64,000 nt of DNA from Streptomyces sp. G-G2 (GCF_030063135.1 NZ_JASISO010000029.1:1-64000); one strand, 5' to 3'. Positions 51,206 to 59,720 are shown, numbered from the stretch's first letter. The notes: a model not told the origin generated them from the letters alone. Made by a program: numbers and translations.

Positions 51206-51217
51206 TACTGGTCAGTA
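51206..51217. promoter_or_regulatory. Palindrome TACTG-GT-CAGTA within the acyl-CoA dehydrogenase promoter
   Basis: A perfect 5-2-5 dyad inside a promoter whose -35 is TTGACA (51195-51200). A possible -10, TAACAG, begins at 51216. It is a TetR-operator-sized site at the spacer. It could be a binding site for the divergent TetR or another regulator. Confidence 0.45.
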
Positions 51218-51235
51218 ACAGACTGTGGCCATGGT

Positions 51236-51260
51236 GTGATGTTACCGCGAGTAACATCAC
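51236..51260. promoter_or_regulatory. 25-bp palindrome, probable TetR operator
   Basis: GTGATGTTAC (51236-51245), centre CGCGA, and GTAACATCAC (51251-51260) make a perfect 10-bp inverted repeat. It lies 32 bp before the dehydrogenase ATG and 131 bp before the TetR ATG on the other strand. Such a long perfect dyad in a tetR-divergent region is the strongest operator candidate here. Confidence 0.75.
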
Positions 51261-51292
51261 GTGATCGGCACGCATTAGCTGGAGGGGACGAC

Positions 51293-52522
51293 ATGGCGGA
51301 GTTCACCATGGATCTGAACGACGACCAGAAGCAGGTGAGGGACTGGATCCATGGTTTCGCCGCCGATGTGATCCGGCCCGCCGCCGCTGAATGGGACGAG
51401 CGCGAAGAGACCCCCTGGCCCGTCATCCAGGAAGCCGCCAAGGTCGGCATCTACTCCCTCGACTTCTACGCCCAGCAGTTCTTCGACCCCACCGGCCTCG
51501 GCATCCCGATGGCCATGGAAGAGCTGTTCTGGGGTGACGCGGGCATCGCCCTGTCGATCGTCGGCACCGGACTCGCGGCCATCGGCGTCGTCGCCAACGG
51601 CACCGAGGAGCAGATCGGCACCTGGATACCCCAGATGTACGGCGACGCGACGGACGTGAAGGTGGCCGCCTTCTGCTCCTCCGAGCCGGACGCGGGCTCC
51701 GACGTCGGCGCGATGCGCACCCGCGCCGTCTACGACGAGGCCAAGGACGAGTGGGTGCTGAACGGCACCAAGACCTGGGCGACCAACGGCGGCATCGCCA
51801 ACGTCCACATCGTGGTCGCCGTGGTCGATCCGGAGCTGGGCACCAAGGGGCACGCCTCCTTCATCGTGCCGCCGAACACCCCGGGCCTCTCCCAGGGCCA
51901 GAAGTTCAAGAAGCACGGCATCCGCGCCTCGCACACCGCCGAGGTGGTGCTGGAGGACTGCCGGATCCCCGGATCCTGCCTGCTCGGCGGCAAGGGCAAG
52001 CTGGACGAGCGGCTCGCCCGGGCCCGTGAGCGGGCCCGCGCGGGCGGCGGCGAGCGCGTGAAGAACGCGGCGATGGCCACCTTCGAGGCCTCCCGTCCAG
52101 CCGTCGGCGCGATGGCGGTCGGCACCGCCCGGGCGGCGTACGAGGTGGCCCTCGACTACGCCAAGACCCGCACCCAGTTCGGCCGCCCGATCATCGACAA
52201 CCAGGGTGTGGCCTTCCAGCTCGCCGACATGCGGACCTCGATCGACGCCGCGCGGCTGCTGGTGTGGCGGGCGTCGTGGATGGCGGTCGCGGGCAAGCCC
52301 TTCACCTCCGCGGAGGGCTCGATGTCGAAGCTCTTCGCCAGTGAGGTCGCCAAGAAGGTCACCGCGCAGGCGGTCCAGATCCTGGGCGGCAACGGCTTCA
52401 CCCGGGAGTACCCGGTGGAGCGGATGCACCGCGACAGCGCCATCTACACGATCTTCGAGGGGACGAGCGAGATCCAGCGCCTGGTGATCGCGCGCACCCT
52501 CTCGGACATGCCGATCCGCTAG
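51293..52522 (+). CDS. Acyl-CoA dehydrogenase
   Basis: A 409-residue FAD flavoprotein of beta-oxidation or branched-chain acyl-CoA degradation. AFCSSEPDAGSDVGAMRT and WVLNGTKTWATNGGIAN bind FAD and substrate. The glutamate of TIFEGTSEIQRL (near 390) is the catalytic base position, and RTQFGRPIIDNQGVAFQLAD is the signature helix. A ~30-residue Arg/Ala-rich insert occurs near 245-270. ATG 51293 follows GGAGGGG. The TetR and operators upstream suggest substrate induction. Confidence 0.94.
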   Translation: MAEFTMDLNDDQKQVRDWIHGFAADVIRPAAAEWDEREETPWPVIQEAAKVGIYSLDFYAQQFFDPTGLGIPMAMEELFWGDAGIALSIVGTGLAAIGVVANGTEEQIGTWIPQMYGDATDVKVAAFCSSEPDAGSDVGAMRTRAVYDEAKDEWVLNGTKTWATNGGIANVHIVVAVVDPELGTKGHASFIVPPNTPGLSQGQKFKKHGIRASHTAEVVLEDCRIPGSCLLGGKGKLDERLARARERARAGGGERVKNAAMATFEASRPAVGAMAVGTARAAYEVALDYAKTRTQFGRPIIDNQGVAFQLADMRTSIDAARLLVWRASWMAVAGKPFTSAEGSMSKLFASEVAKKVTAQAVQILGGNGFTREYPVERMHRDSAIYTIFEGTSEIQRLVIARTLSDMPIR

Positions 52523-52665
52523 GGCGTCGTGCCGTAGAAGGAGCGTCGGGCGCCCGGGGGGCGCGCCCGCGGCGCGGTGCCGGGCGTCGCGGGCCGGGCG
52601 GGACTGCGTACGCACGACCTGCCCCGCCGGCCGTTCCTCCTCCTGGCGCGTCCCGCGAGCCCCCG

Positions 52666-52681
52666 CCCCGCCCGGGCGGGG
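52666..52681. terminator. GC hairpin between convergent genes
   Basis: CCCCGCCC-GGGCGGGG is an 8-bp perfect inverted repeat ending 1 bp before the SRPBCC stop codon, in the gap where the dehydrogenase and SRPBCC genes converge. A stem with no unpaired loop must open a few pairs to fold. Confidence 0.5.
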
Positions 52682-52682
52682 G

Positions 52683-53141
52683 TCAGCCCCGCAGCAGGGA
52701 ATCGATCGCGCGGGCGAAGAGGCGGCGGCCCGCCGCGGCGACGACGGGGTCGAAGAGGCGGGGGAGGCCGCGCAGCCACAGCTCCTCGCGCCAGCGGACC
52801 TCCGTGCCGCCCGTCGGCAGGGGGCGGATCTCGATCTCCGCCCAGCCCCGGACCACCCGGCCCCGCTTCTCCAGCCTGACCAGACCCGCGGAGCCCTCGG
52901 CCGGGGGACGCCAGAGGACCACTTCCATCGGGTCGTCGAACGTGACCCTCGCCACACCCGTACGCGCCGTGAAGCACGTTCCGACACGCGTTGGCCCGGC
53001 CGTGGTGATCGCGGTCCGGGTGAGAGGGACCTGCTCGCCGTGGCGTTCCCAGTCGGTGAGCCTGCGCCACGCCTCCGCGGCCGGAAGTGACGTTCTGCGA
53101 ACAATCCGGATAGCGGGCATGAGCGCATCGTAATCGGGCAT
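52683..53141 (-). CDS. SRPBCC (START-like) family protein
   Basis: A 152-residue SRPBCC lipid/aromatic-binding fold: MPAIRIVRRTSLPAAEAWRR starts the domain, LTDWERHGEQVPLTRTAI follows and GTEVRWREELWLRG ends the sheet before the long C-terminal helix (FDPVVAAAGRRLFARAIDSL). AGGA lies 5 nt before ATG 53141; ATG 53120 is an alternative. The ligand is unknown. Confidence 0.85.
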   Translation of the reverse strand: MPDYDALMPAIRIVRRTSLPAAEAWRRLTDWERHGEQVPLTRTAITTAGPTRVGTCFTARTGVARVTFDDPMEVVLWRPPAEGSAGLVRLEKRGRVVRGWAEIEIRPLPTGGTEVRWREELWLRGLPRLFDPVVAAAGRRLFARAIDSLLRG

Positions 53142-53275
53142 ACACATCCTGAACTCGACCTCGAATATGGGTTCCATACGGGGGCTGTGATCGGTAATAC
53201 TCCTCGCCACCGTGGATCGCGGATTCGACCGGTTGACCATCGGCCCTCCCGCCCCACCCTGCGATGAGGTGCGCC

Positions 53276-53461
53276 ATGTGCTCCCACCAGCCCCCCTGCC
53301 CGACCGCTGACAGCGCCGATCACGACGCCGCCCGCACGGTCGCCTTCCACCCCGAACAGGGCTGGAACCTGCTGTGCAACGGCGCCGTGGTCTTCGACGA
53401 CACCGGTGAACTGCTCCCCGACGGCCGCGCGGTGGCTCCACGCCGTCTGGCCCTGGTCTGA
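53276..53461 (+). CDS. DUF5999 family small protein
   Basis: A 61-residue protein. CSHQPPCPTADSADHDAART begins with two Cys and two His, then VAFHPEQGWNLLCNGAVVF and DDTGELLPDGRAVAPRR. The pattern is the DUF5999 family common in Streptomyces, function unknown. The ATG is preceded by GAGG. A 30-residue gene follows 13 bp later, on the same strand. Confidence 0.88.
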   Translation: MCSHQPPCPTADSADHDAARTVAFHPEQGWNLLCNGAVVFDDTGELLPDGRAVAPRRLALV

Positions 53462-53474
53462 GCGAGGAGGCAGC

Positions 53475-53567
53475 ATGCGTCAGCAGCTGATCCGCAAGCC
53501 CGTCCCGAAGCCCGCACCCCGAGACCTCGACCTGCGCACCCCGTCCGGCAGGCCGCTGCCGTACTGA
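53475..53567 (+). CDS. Tiny 30-residue basic protein, strong ribosome-binding site
   Basis: ATG 53475 preceded by GAGGAGG (53464-53470) at 4-nt spacing opens a 30-codon frame: MRQQLIRKPVPKPAPRDLDL, then about ten residues ending RPLPY. It is very basic and Pro-rich (six Pro) and has no Cys. Coupled to the DUF5999 gene with a 13-bp gap. Proline-rich basic peptides may bind a partner or act as leaders; I can assign no function. Confidence 0.6.
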   Translation: MRQQLIRKPVPKPAPRDLDLRTPSGRPLPY

Positions 53568-53669
53568 CGCCCGCAGGGGCCGTCGGCGCCCCCCGGCCGG
53601 CCGGTGAGCGCCGCTCGGCCGCAACGCGTCGCCCGGCCGGTACGCGTCGCCCGGCCCGCGGGCGACCGC

Positions 53670-55769
53670 TCAGCCGGTGGGCGCCGCCGCGCCGCCGCGG
53701 AAGGCGTTCTCGTACGCCTCGTCGCCGATCGCCGCCCGCGCCCGCCGTTCGCCCTCGTCCCGCAGGGCCAGCAGCGAGGGCGAGCCGCCCATCTGGGGGT
53801 GGCCGACCGTACGCCACCACGCCTGTCCGGTGCCCAGCAGCCGGGCCGCGAGTTCCCCGTCGCCGAGCCCCGCCACCGCGGCCGCCAGGACGTCCAGGCC
53901 CAGCGCGATCCCCAGCCGGTCGCCCAGCAGCCGCTTGCCCGAGAGCATCGACCGCACGTGCCGGGCCGCCTCCCCGTGGTGCCCGAGCCCCAGGGCCGCC
54001 AGGGCGAGGATGTAGTCCGCGTAGGCGCGCAGCCACCCGTCGCCCAGCTCCGCGCACGCCTCGCGCAGCCCCCGCGCCTCGTCGGCGGCCTCTTCGAACC
54101 TGCCCTGGTCGCACAGCGCGTACCCGGTCGCGAGGCGGCACAGCAGCCAGCCAGGGCCGCTGGCGCGCCCGCCGTGCCCCGCCCTGGCCCGCGGGCCGGT
54201 CAGCTCCAGCGCCCGCCGCGCGTCCCCCGGCATCAGCACCGACACCGCGAGCAGGTACGCGGCCCGCAGCTCCGGCTCCGGGTCCGCCAGCCGGGCCGCC
54301 GCGTCGACGCACTCCGTGCCGAGCCGCTGGGCGGTCGCCATCTCGCCCTGGAGCAGCGCGATGAGCCCGAGCGCCCACATCCCCTGGAAGTACGCCGTGC
54401 CGGTGCGCGGGGACGAGCGCAGCGCCCGCTCCAGGAACCCCCGGCCCTCGTGCGTGTGTCCGCAGGAGAACCACAGGAACCACAGGGCCCCCGCCATCTC
54501 CAGGGCCGTCGGCCGGTCGGTGCCGAGCAGGTGCTCCATGGCGGTGCGCAGCTGTGCGTGCTCGGCGGTCATCCTGCGGTACCAGTCGACCTGGCCCGGG
54601 CCGAGCCAGCCCGTGTCGGCGGCCCGCGCGAGCGCCGCGTACCAGTGGGCGTGCCGGTCGGCCAGGGTGCGCACCTCGCCCAGTTCGGCCAGCCACTCGT
54701 GCCCGTACTCGCGGATCGTGTCCAGCATCCGGTAGCGGGCCCCGCTGCCCCGCTCCTCGGTGCGCCGGACGACCGACTTCGCGACCAGCCCGGCCAGGAT
54801 CCGCTCCACCCGCGACGGGGCCAGCGGGCCGCCGGAGCACACCGCGCGGGCGGCCGCGAGGTCGAAGTCCCCGGTGAAGACGGACAGCCGGGCCCACATC
54901 AGGCGTTCCACCGGCGCGCACAGTTCGTGGCTCCAGCCGATCGCGGTGCGCATGGTCCGGTGCCGGGGCTGGAGCGCCGCCCGGTCGTCGGACAGGACGT
55001 CGAACCGCGCGCCGAGGCGCTGCGCCATCTCCTCCAGGCTCCACGACCGCAGCCGGGCCCCGGCGAGTTCGAGGGCGAGCGGGATCCCGTCCAGCCTGCG
55101 GCAGACCTCGGCGGCGGTCGCCGCCCGCAGGGGGTCGGCGAAGGCGGACGCGGCGGCGGGGGTGGCGGCCAGCGCCCGTTCGCGGAAGAGCGCGAGGGCG
55201 TCGCTGTCGGGCCCCTCCACGGGCAGCGGCCGGACCTCGACCAGGATTTCGCCGGGGGAGCCGAGCGGCTCCCGGGAGGTGACCAGGACGGTGAGGCCGG
55301 GGGCGGACTGGAGGAGTTCGCCGACCAGGTGGCGGCAGGCGGGCACCAGGTGCTCGGCGGTGTCGAGGACCAGCAGCAGTTCCTTGTCGGCCATCCACGC
55401 GCACAGCTCCTCGTCGGGGGAGCGCGCGGAGAGCTCGGTGAGACCGACGGTGTGGGCGACGGTGGCGGTGAGCAGGCCGGGGTCGCGCAGGGGTGACAGC
55501 TCCACCCACCACGCGCCGTCGTGGTGTTCCCGGGACAGGGCGTGGACGGAGCGCAGGGCCAGCCGGGACTTGCCGACGCCGCCGACGCCGGTCAGCGTGA
55601 TCAGTCTTCTCTCCCGCAGCAGGCCGTCGAGCAGAGCGAGTTCACCCTCCCGGCCGACGAAGGTCGCCGCTTCCGGCGGCAGGTTCCCCAGCACGGAGGG
55701 AGAGTCTGGCCGAGGGTCGCCGTCGGGCGGACCTGGCTGACCGCTGTTGATCGAGTACTCACCGAACAC
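53670..55769 (-). CDS. STAND-type NB-ARC ATPase with helical repeat C-terminus
   Basis: A 699-residue signal-transduction ATPase. The N-terminal region contains FVGREGELALLDGLLRERR, P-loop TLTGVGGVGKSRLALR (near 60-75), LLLVLDTAEHL (Walker B) and VTSREPLGSPGE. An ARC2-like region (PLALELAGARLRSWSLEEMA) follows. The C-terminal half is TPR-like helical repeats. Unlike the AfsR and LuxR-type (MalT/LAL) regulators that share this ATPase, no DNA-binding domain is visible at either end. It starts GTG 55769. The role is unclear; a partner may supply the output. Confidence 0.9.
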   Translation of the reverse strand: MFGEYSINSGQPGPPDGDPRPDSPSVLGNLPPEAATFVGREGELALLDGLLRERRLITLTGVGGVGKSRLALRSVHALSREHHDGAWWVELSPLRDPGLLTATVAHTVGLTELSARSPDEELCAWMADKELLLVLDTAEHLVPACRHLVGELLQSAPGLTVLVTSREPLGSPGEILVEVRPLPVEGPDSDALALFRERALAATPAAASAFADPLRAATAAEVCRRLDGIPLALELAGARLRSWSLEEMAQRLGARFDVLSDDRAALQPRHRTMRTAIGWSHELCAPVERLMWARLSVFTGDFDLAAARAVCSGGPLAPSRVERILAGLVAKSVVRRTEERGSGARYRMLDTIREYGHEWLAELGEVRTLADRHAHWYAALARAADTGWLGPGQVDWYRRMTAEHAQLRTAMEHLLGTDRPTALEMAGALWFLWFSCGHTHEGRGFLERALRSSPRTGTAYFQGMWALGLIALLQGEMATAQRLGTECVDAAARLADPEPELRAAYLLAVSVLMPGDARRALELTGPRARAGHGGRASGPGWLLCRLATGYALCDQGRFEEAADEARGLREACAELGDGWLRAYADYILALAALGLGHHGEAARHVRSMLSGKRLLGDRLGIALGLDVLAAAVAGLGDGELAARLLGTGQAWWRTVGHPQMGGSPSLLALRDEGERRARAAIGDEAYENAFRGGAAAPTG

Positions 55770-55935
55770 GCATGTATTGTGCGCGATCCGCCTTCGCGGC
55801 AGTGCCGTTCGGTGAAGATCGCGAAAGTTGGCGGGCGCCCGTGTACGTGCGCGTGCCCGGGCGGGGTGGGGCGGGCGGGGCGGCCGCGGCCGACGGCGGG
55901 GGAGCGGCGGAGGACCGGCGGGGGAGCGGCCGGGT

Positions 55936-56895
55936 TCAGCCGAGCGTGACGCGGCGTTCCGCCGAGAAGGATCCCCAGTTGCCGTCCGGCAGCCGCGCGC
56001 GCAGTTTCAACGCCCAGGCCGTGCCCTTGGGTTCGGTCACGGCGAGCTGGTACCGCGCTCGCCCGGTGGGCACCGCTCCCGCGCCGAACTGGATGATCGT
56101 GGTGGGCTGTTCGTTGACGTACAGCTGGTATTCGCGGGTCTGTTCCCCCGTGTCGGGCGGGTTCCAGGACAGTGTGACCGTGCCCGGCGCGACGGCCGCT
56201 CCGAAGTCGGCGGGCGCGGTGCCCGGGCCCCGGCCGGTAGCGGTCGCCGTGGTCACGTCCACCCCGGCGCTGTCGGGCGAGGAGGTGTCGGCGCCGTCGC
56301 GGGCGCGCACCGTGAAGGTGTAGACGGTGTCCGGCTGGAGGCCGGTGAGCCGGGTGGTGGTGGCCGTGCCCGGGGCCGTGTGGATGCGCACGCCGCCCTG
56401 GTAGACGTCGTACGCCGTCACGCCCGTGTCGTCGGTCGCGGGTGACCAGGACAGCACGGCCGCCCGGGGTCCGTCGGGGTGCCCGGTGGCGCCGGCCGGG
56501 GCGGTGGGCGGCCCGTGGTCGGCGGGCTCGGCGGCCGGGGTGGTGACGGTGGCCGCGGTGCTGGGCGCGGAGAGGTTCCCGGCGGAGTCCTTCGCCCGGA
56601 CGGTGAAGGCGTAGGCGGTCAGCGGCGCCAGGCCCGTGAGGTCGACCATCGTCTTGTTGGCCGGGACCTCCCGGACCAGGGCGTCGCCCCGCAGGATCTG
56701 ATAGCCGCTCACCCCGTCGCGGGGGTCGGCCTGTTCCCACATGACGTGCACCGCGGTGGCGCTGCCCGCCTGCGCGGTGAGGCCGGTGGGGGAGGCGGGC
56801 GGCCGGGTGTCCGGGGCGGCGCAGCCGGTCAGCAGGGCGGCGGCCAGGCAGCAGGAGGCCGCGGCGAAGGCGGTGGGGCGGCGCAAGGGGGCCAT
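55936..56895 (-). CDS. Lipoprotein with three fibronectin type III domains
   Basis: A 319-residue lipoprotein. The signal ends in lipobox LLTGC (near residue 24), giving a Cys-lipid anchor. Three FN3 domains follow: near 35-120 (WEQADPRDGVSGYQILR), 130-215 (WSPATDDTGVTAYDVYQGG) and 225-315 (WNPPDTGEQTREYQLYVN), each with typical Trp/Tyr and a TVRA-like strand. FN3 modules in Streptomyces usually accompany chitinases or other glycan-degrading enzymes, but here no catalytic domain is seen. A GTCTAGAC palindrome of the DasR type lies 88 bp upstream. GTG 56901 is an alternative start. Confidence 0.9.
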   Translation of the reverse strand: MAPLRRPTAFAAASCCLAAALLTGCAAPDTRPPASPTGLTAQAGSATAVHVMWEQADPRDGVSGYQILRGDALVREVPANKTMVDLTGLAPLTAYAFTVRAKDSAGNLSAPSTAATVTTPAAEPADHGPPTAPAGATGHPDGPRAAVLSWSPATDDTGVTAYDVYQGGVRIHTAPGTATTTRLTGLQPDTVYTFTVRARDGADTSSPDSAGVDVTTATATGRGPGTAPADFGAAVAPGTVTLSWNPPDTGEQTREYQLYVNEQPTTIIQFGAGAVPTGRARYQLAVTEPKGTAWALKLRARLPDGNWGSFSAERRVTLG

Positions 56896-56983
56896 CCTCA
56901 CGGGGTGTCGGTGCGGGGCCGTCCGGGTGGGGCCGGGACGGGTGGGGCCGGGACGGGTGGGGGCCGCCATTGGACCCGCAAAG

Positions 56984-56991
56984 GTCTAGAC
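56984..56991. promoter_or_regulatory. GTCTAGAC dyad, DasR-like site
   Basis: The 8-bp perfect palindrome GTCTAGAC sits in AAAGGTCTAGACATAT, close to the centre of the DasR consensus TGGTCTAGACCA; one outer half agrees (GGTC), the other does not. It lies upstream of the FN3 lipoprotein gene. CTAG is rare in this genome type, so the match stands out, but it is only a candidate. Confidence 0.35.
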
Positions 56992-57299
56992 ATATATGGC
57001 ACGCCTGAGGGTCCCGGGCAAGACCTCCGGCGTCACCCGCGCGCACACGCCGGGCCGCAGGCGGGGGTGATCCGGGGCAGTTCGTCGTCTACCGGTCACC
57101 TCTGGCCCGGTGGGGGAGTTGGCCACCGGGTGGGGCTCGGCCCCGAGCTGCCGGGCCGTTGCCCCGAGGTCGGCGACGGTCAGCCCCAACGCGCCGGTCC
57201 GGCAAGGGCGTTGGCGCCGCGTCCGGGCCGGATGGTCGGCGACGAGATCGCCTCGGCTTGATCGACTGTTGCGCCTTCGTGAATCATCCCGCTCTTCCA

Positions 57300-57328
57300 T
57301 GGACTCCTCAGGCGCTCCGCTCTAGCGT
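57300..57328 (+). promoter_or_regulatory. Promoter of the secreted repeat protein
   Basis: TGGACT (57300-57305) and TAGCGT (57323-57328) are spaced 17 bp, giving a start near 57335 and a ~55-nt leader that ends in the GGAGG of the gene at 57391. A housekeeping-like promoter is likely; no operator is evident. Confidence 0.45.
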
Positions 57329-57390
57329 CTGGCCGCGGCGCGATGTCAGACGCATTGTCAACAGAACTGAAGAGAACGGAGGAAGCGCGG

Positions 57391-58959
57391 ATGTTCCGAA
57401 GAGCGCTGCACTGCTCGGTGGTTCCGGCCGTCGCCGTATTCGTGGCGATGTACGGCGTCTCCGCGGCCCAGGCCGGCGAGATCCCCCAGGCCCCCGGTCA
57501 CCGCTTGGTCAGCCACTACGACGGCGCCCCCGCCACCGCCGTCCCGGTGCCCCGCGAGGCCCCGCCCCGGCACCCGTTCCTCGCGCCCAACGGCCGCAGC
57601 GGCATGCACGCCGACGCGGCGGGCAGCGCCACCTACCCGTGGTCCGGCCCGCTCGGCAAGAACCCGCAGGTCAGCAGCGAGAAGATCGCCGCACTCGGCG
57701 GGGAGTGCGCCACCGCCACCTTCGACTCGGGCGGCCGCCTGGTCACGGTGTGCGGCACCTTCTCCGGATTCAAGGTCAAGCTGCTCGACCCCCGGACGCT
57801 CGGCACGCTCGCGGAGTACCAGCTCCCGCAGCGCTCCTCGACGGTCGAGGCGATCACCTCGCTCGACTTCTCGAAGATCTTCAAGGACACCTCGGGCGGC
57901 GCCTACTTCTACCTGGACGACCAGGACCGCGCCGTGCTTGCCGACTCGCGCCAACACATCCTGCGCCTGGCGCACCATCAGAACCGGGACGGCGGGTGGA
58001 CGTTCACCACCGTCGACGACTGGGACCTCACCAGCCAGGTCCCGCACGACTGCGTCAGCTGGACCAACCTGTGGCCCAGCGGCACCTGCGACCCCGTCAC
58101 CTCGGTGATGCCCGACTGGGACGGCCGCATCTGGTGGGTCACCCGGCTCGGCCGGGTCGGCACCGTGGACCCCGCGACCGGGAGCCTGCGCTCGGTCCGG
58201 CTGGACGGGGAGGAGATCCAGAACTCCTTCTCCGTCGCCCAGGACGGCGTGTCCATCGTCTCCGACCACGCGCTCTACAGCTTCCGCGCCACCGCCGACG
58301 GCACCCCGCAGGTGCAGTGGCGCCAGACCTACGACCGCGGTACGGGCACCAAACCCGGCTCGGTGAACCAGGGTTCGGGCACCACCCCCGACCTGTTCGG
58401 CAACGGCTACGTCGCCATCACCGACAACGCCGACGACCGGATGAACATCCTCGTCTACCGCCGGGGCGTCGACGTCCCGGCGGACCAACGGCTCGTCTGC
58501 AAGGTCCCGGTGTTCCGCTCCGGCGCCTCGACCACCGACAACTCCCTGATCAGCTGGGGCAACAGCCTCGTCGCCGAGAACAACTACGGCTACGAGAACC
58601 TCACCACCCTGCTGCTCGGCAAGAGCGTCGTCGGCGGCGTCAGCCGGGTCGACGTCCGCCCCGACGGAAGCGGCTGTGACACCGTCTGGGAGAACGGGAT
58701 CCGCTCGCCCTCGACCGTGCCCAAGCTCTCCACCGCCAACGGGCTGCTCTACTTCTACGAGAAGGAGCCCAACATCTGGGGGATCGACGCCTGGTACCTC
58801 AGCGCGGTCGACTTCCGCACCGGGGAGCGCCGCTGGCGGCAGCTGACCGGCACCGGGCCGCTCTACGACAACAACTGGGCGCCGATCACCATCGGGCCCG
58901 ACGGCACGGCGTACGTCGGGGTCTTCAACGGGATCGTGGCCGTCCGCGACCGCGGCTGA
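57391..58959 (+). CDS. Secreted repeat (beta-propeller-like) protein of unknown function
   Basis: A 522-residue exported protein. The signal peptide (RRALHCSVVPAVAVFVAMYG) ends near AQAG at residue 28. The mature part has spaced W/G/D motifs such as SVAQDGVSIVSDHALYSFRA, TDNADDRMNILVYRR and ITIGPDGTAYVGVFNGIVAV, suggesting a PQQ/WD-type beta propeller of several blades. Two Cys in each of several loops may form disulfides. Strong GGAGG before ATG 57391. It is followed by a perfect terminator. The ligand is unknown. Confidence 0.82.
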   Translation: MFRRALHCSVVPAVAVFVAMYGVSAAQAGEIPQAPGHRLVSHYDGAPATAVPVPREAPPRHPFLAPNGRSGMHADAAGSATYPWSGPLGKNPQVSSEKIAALGGECATATFDSGGRLVTVCGTFSGFKVKLLDPRTLGTLAEYQLPQRSSTVEAITSLDFSKIFKDTSGGAYFYLDDQDRAVLADSRQHILRLAHHQNRDGGWTFTTVDDWDLTSQVPHDCVSWTNLWPSGTCDPVTSVMPDWDGRIWWVTRLGRVGTVDPATGSLRSVRLDGEEIQNSFSVAQDGVSIVSDHALYSFRATADGTPQVQWRQTYDRGTGTKPGSVNQGSGTTPDLFGNGYVAITDNADDRMNILVYRRGVDVPADQRLVCKVPVFRSGASTTDNSLISWGNSLVAENNYGYENLTTLLLGKSVVGGVSRVDVRPDGSGCDTVWENGIRSPSTVPKLSTANGLLYFYEKEPNIWGIDAWYLSAVDFRTGERRWRQLTGTGPLYDNNWAPITIGPDGTAYVGVFNGIVAVRDRG

Positions 58960-58986
58960 GCCCAGCGGAACGACCGCGGTACCAGC

Positions 58987-59019
58987 GGCGGTCCGGCGCG
59001 CGATCCGCGCCGGACCGCC
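58987..59019. terminator. Perfect 14-bp hairpin terminator
   Basis: Left arm 58987-59000 (GGCGGTCCGGCGCG), loop CGATC, right arm 59006-59019. It lies 27 bp after the stop of the secreted protein and 60 bp before the convergent cytochrome b stop, so it can serve both. Confidence 0.88.
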
Positions 59020-59078
59020 CTCGCCGGACCCGTGTCGGTCCCGCCTCCGTGCCCCTCCCGTGCCCCTTCCGTGACCCT

Positions 59079-59720
59079 TCAGTCCTTGCGGTCCGGGACC
59101 TTCCACAGCGGGTGCTCCCGCTCGGCCCAGGCCCGGTCCACCGAACCGGTGCGCATCCCGCGCCGGGACTCCGGATCGGCCAGCGCCTTGCCGATGTGAG
59201 CGCCCAGCACCACGCCCAGGGTGAGGGCCAGCCAGTCGTGGACGAAGGTGGCCGCCGTCCGCCAGTGCAGCGGCGCGAAGCCGGTCACCCACATCAGCAG
59301 CCCGGTCCCCAGCATCACCAGCACCGCCCCGGCCAGCCAGCTCGCGTACACCTTCTGCCCGGCGTTGAACTTCCCGGCGGGCCGCCGGCTCAGGCGGTCC
59401 CGGCGCAGCGCGGCCCGCAGCCACACCGTGTCGTGCGGCCCGAACCGGTTCAGCCTGCGCACATCGCCCCGGAAGGCCTGTGAGACCAGGCCCAGGAGGA
59501 AGGGCGCCGGGAGCAGCAGCCCCGACCACTCGTGCACGGTGACGACCAGATGCCTGCGCCCGACCAGTTCGGCGAGCGGGGAGAGGTACAGGCAGGCCGC
59601 GCTCGCCACGCACAGCCCCATGAGCAGTCCCGTACTCCGGTGCACCCAGCGCTGGGCGCGGCCGAACCGCCGGACCCGGGTCTGGAGCCGGTCGGTGAGC
59701 TGTTCAGACGGTAGGGGCAT
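59079..59720 (-). CDS. Cytochrome b561-like membrane protein
   Basis: A 213-residue di-heme cytochrome b-type membrane protein. Four hydrophobic segments (near 29-47, 60-82, 125-147, 160-180) carry His residues: RWVHRSTGLLM, VTVHEWSGLLL and the pair FVHDWLALTLGVVLGAHIG likely bind heme. It overlaps the upstream molybdopterin gene by 17 bp. The pair resembles a membrane anchor/electron donor for a molybdoenzyme, like MsrQ for MsrP. Confidence 0.9.
   Translation of the reverse strand: MPLPSEQLTDRLQTRVRRFGRAQRWVHRSTGLLMGLCVASAACLYLSPLAELVGRRHLVVTVHEWSGLLLPAPFLLGLVSQAFRGDVRRLNRFGPHDTVWLRAALRRDRLSRRPAGKFNAGQKVYASWLAGAVLVMLGTGLLMWVTGFAPLHWRTAATFVHDWLALTLGVVLGAHIGKALADPESRRGMRTGSVDRAWAEREHPLWKVPDRKD

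Larger units (their letters stand above)
56896..57390. other. 495-bp divergent intergenic region
   Basis: It separates the FN3 lipoprotein from the secreted repeat protein. It contains the GTCTAGAC dyad (56984-56991), a weak CCCGGTG...CACCGGG dyad (57106-57130) and the promoter-like pair at 57300-57328. No gene can be supported in it. The remainder is GC-rich DNA with no structure I recognise. Confidence 0.5.
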
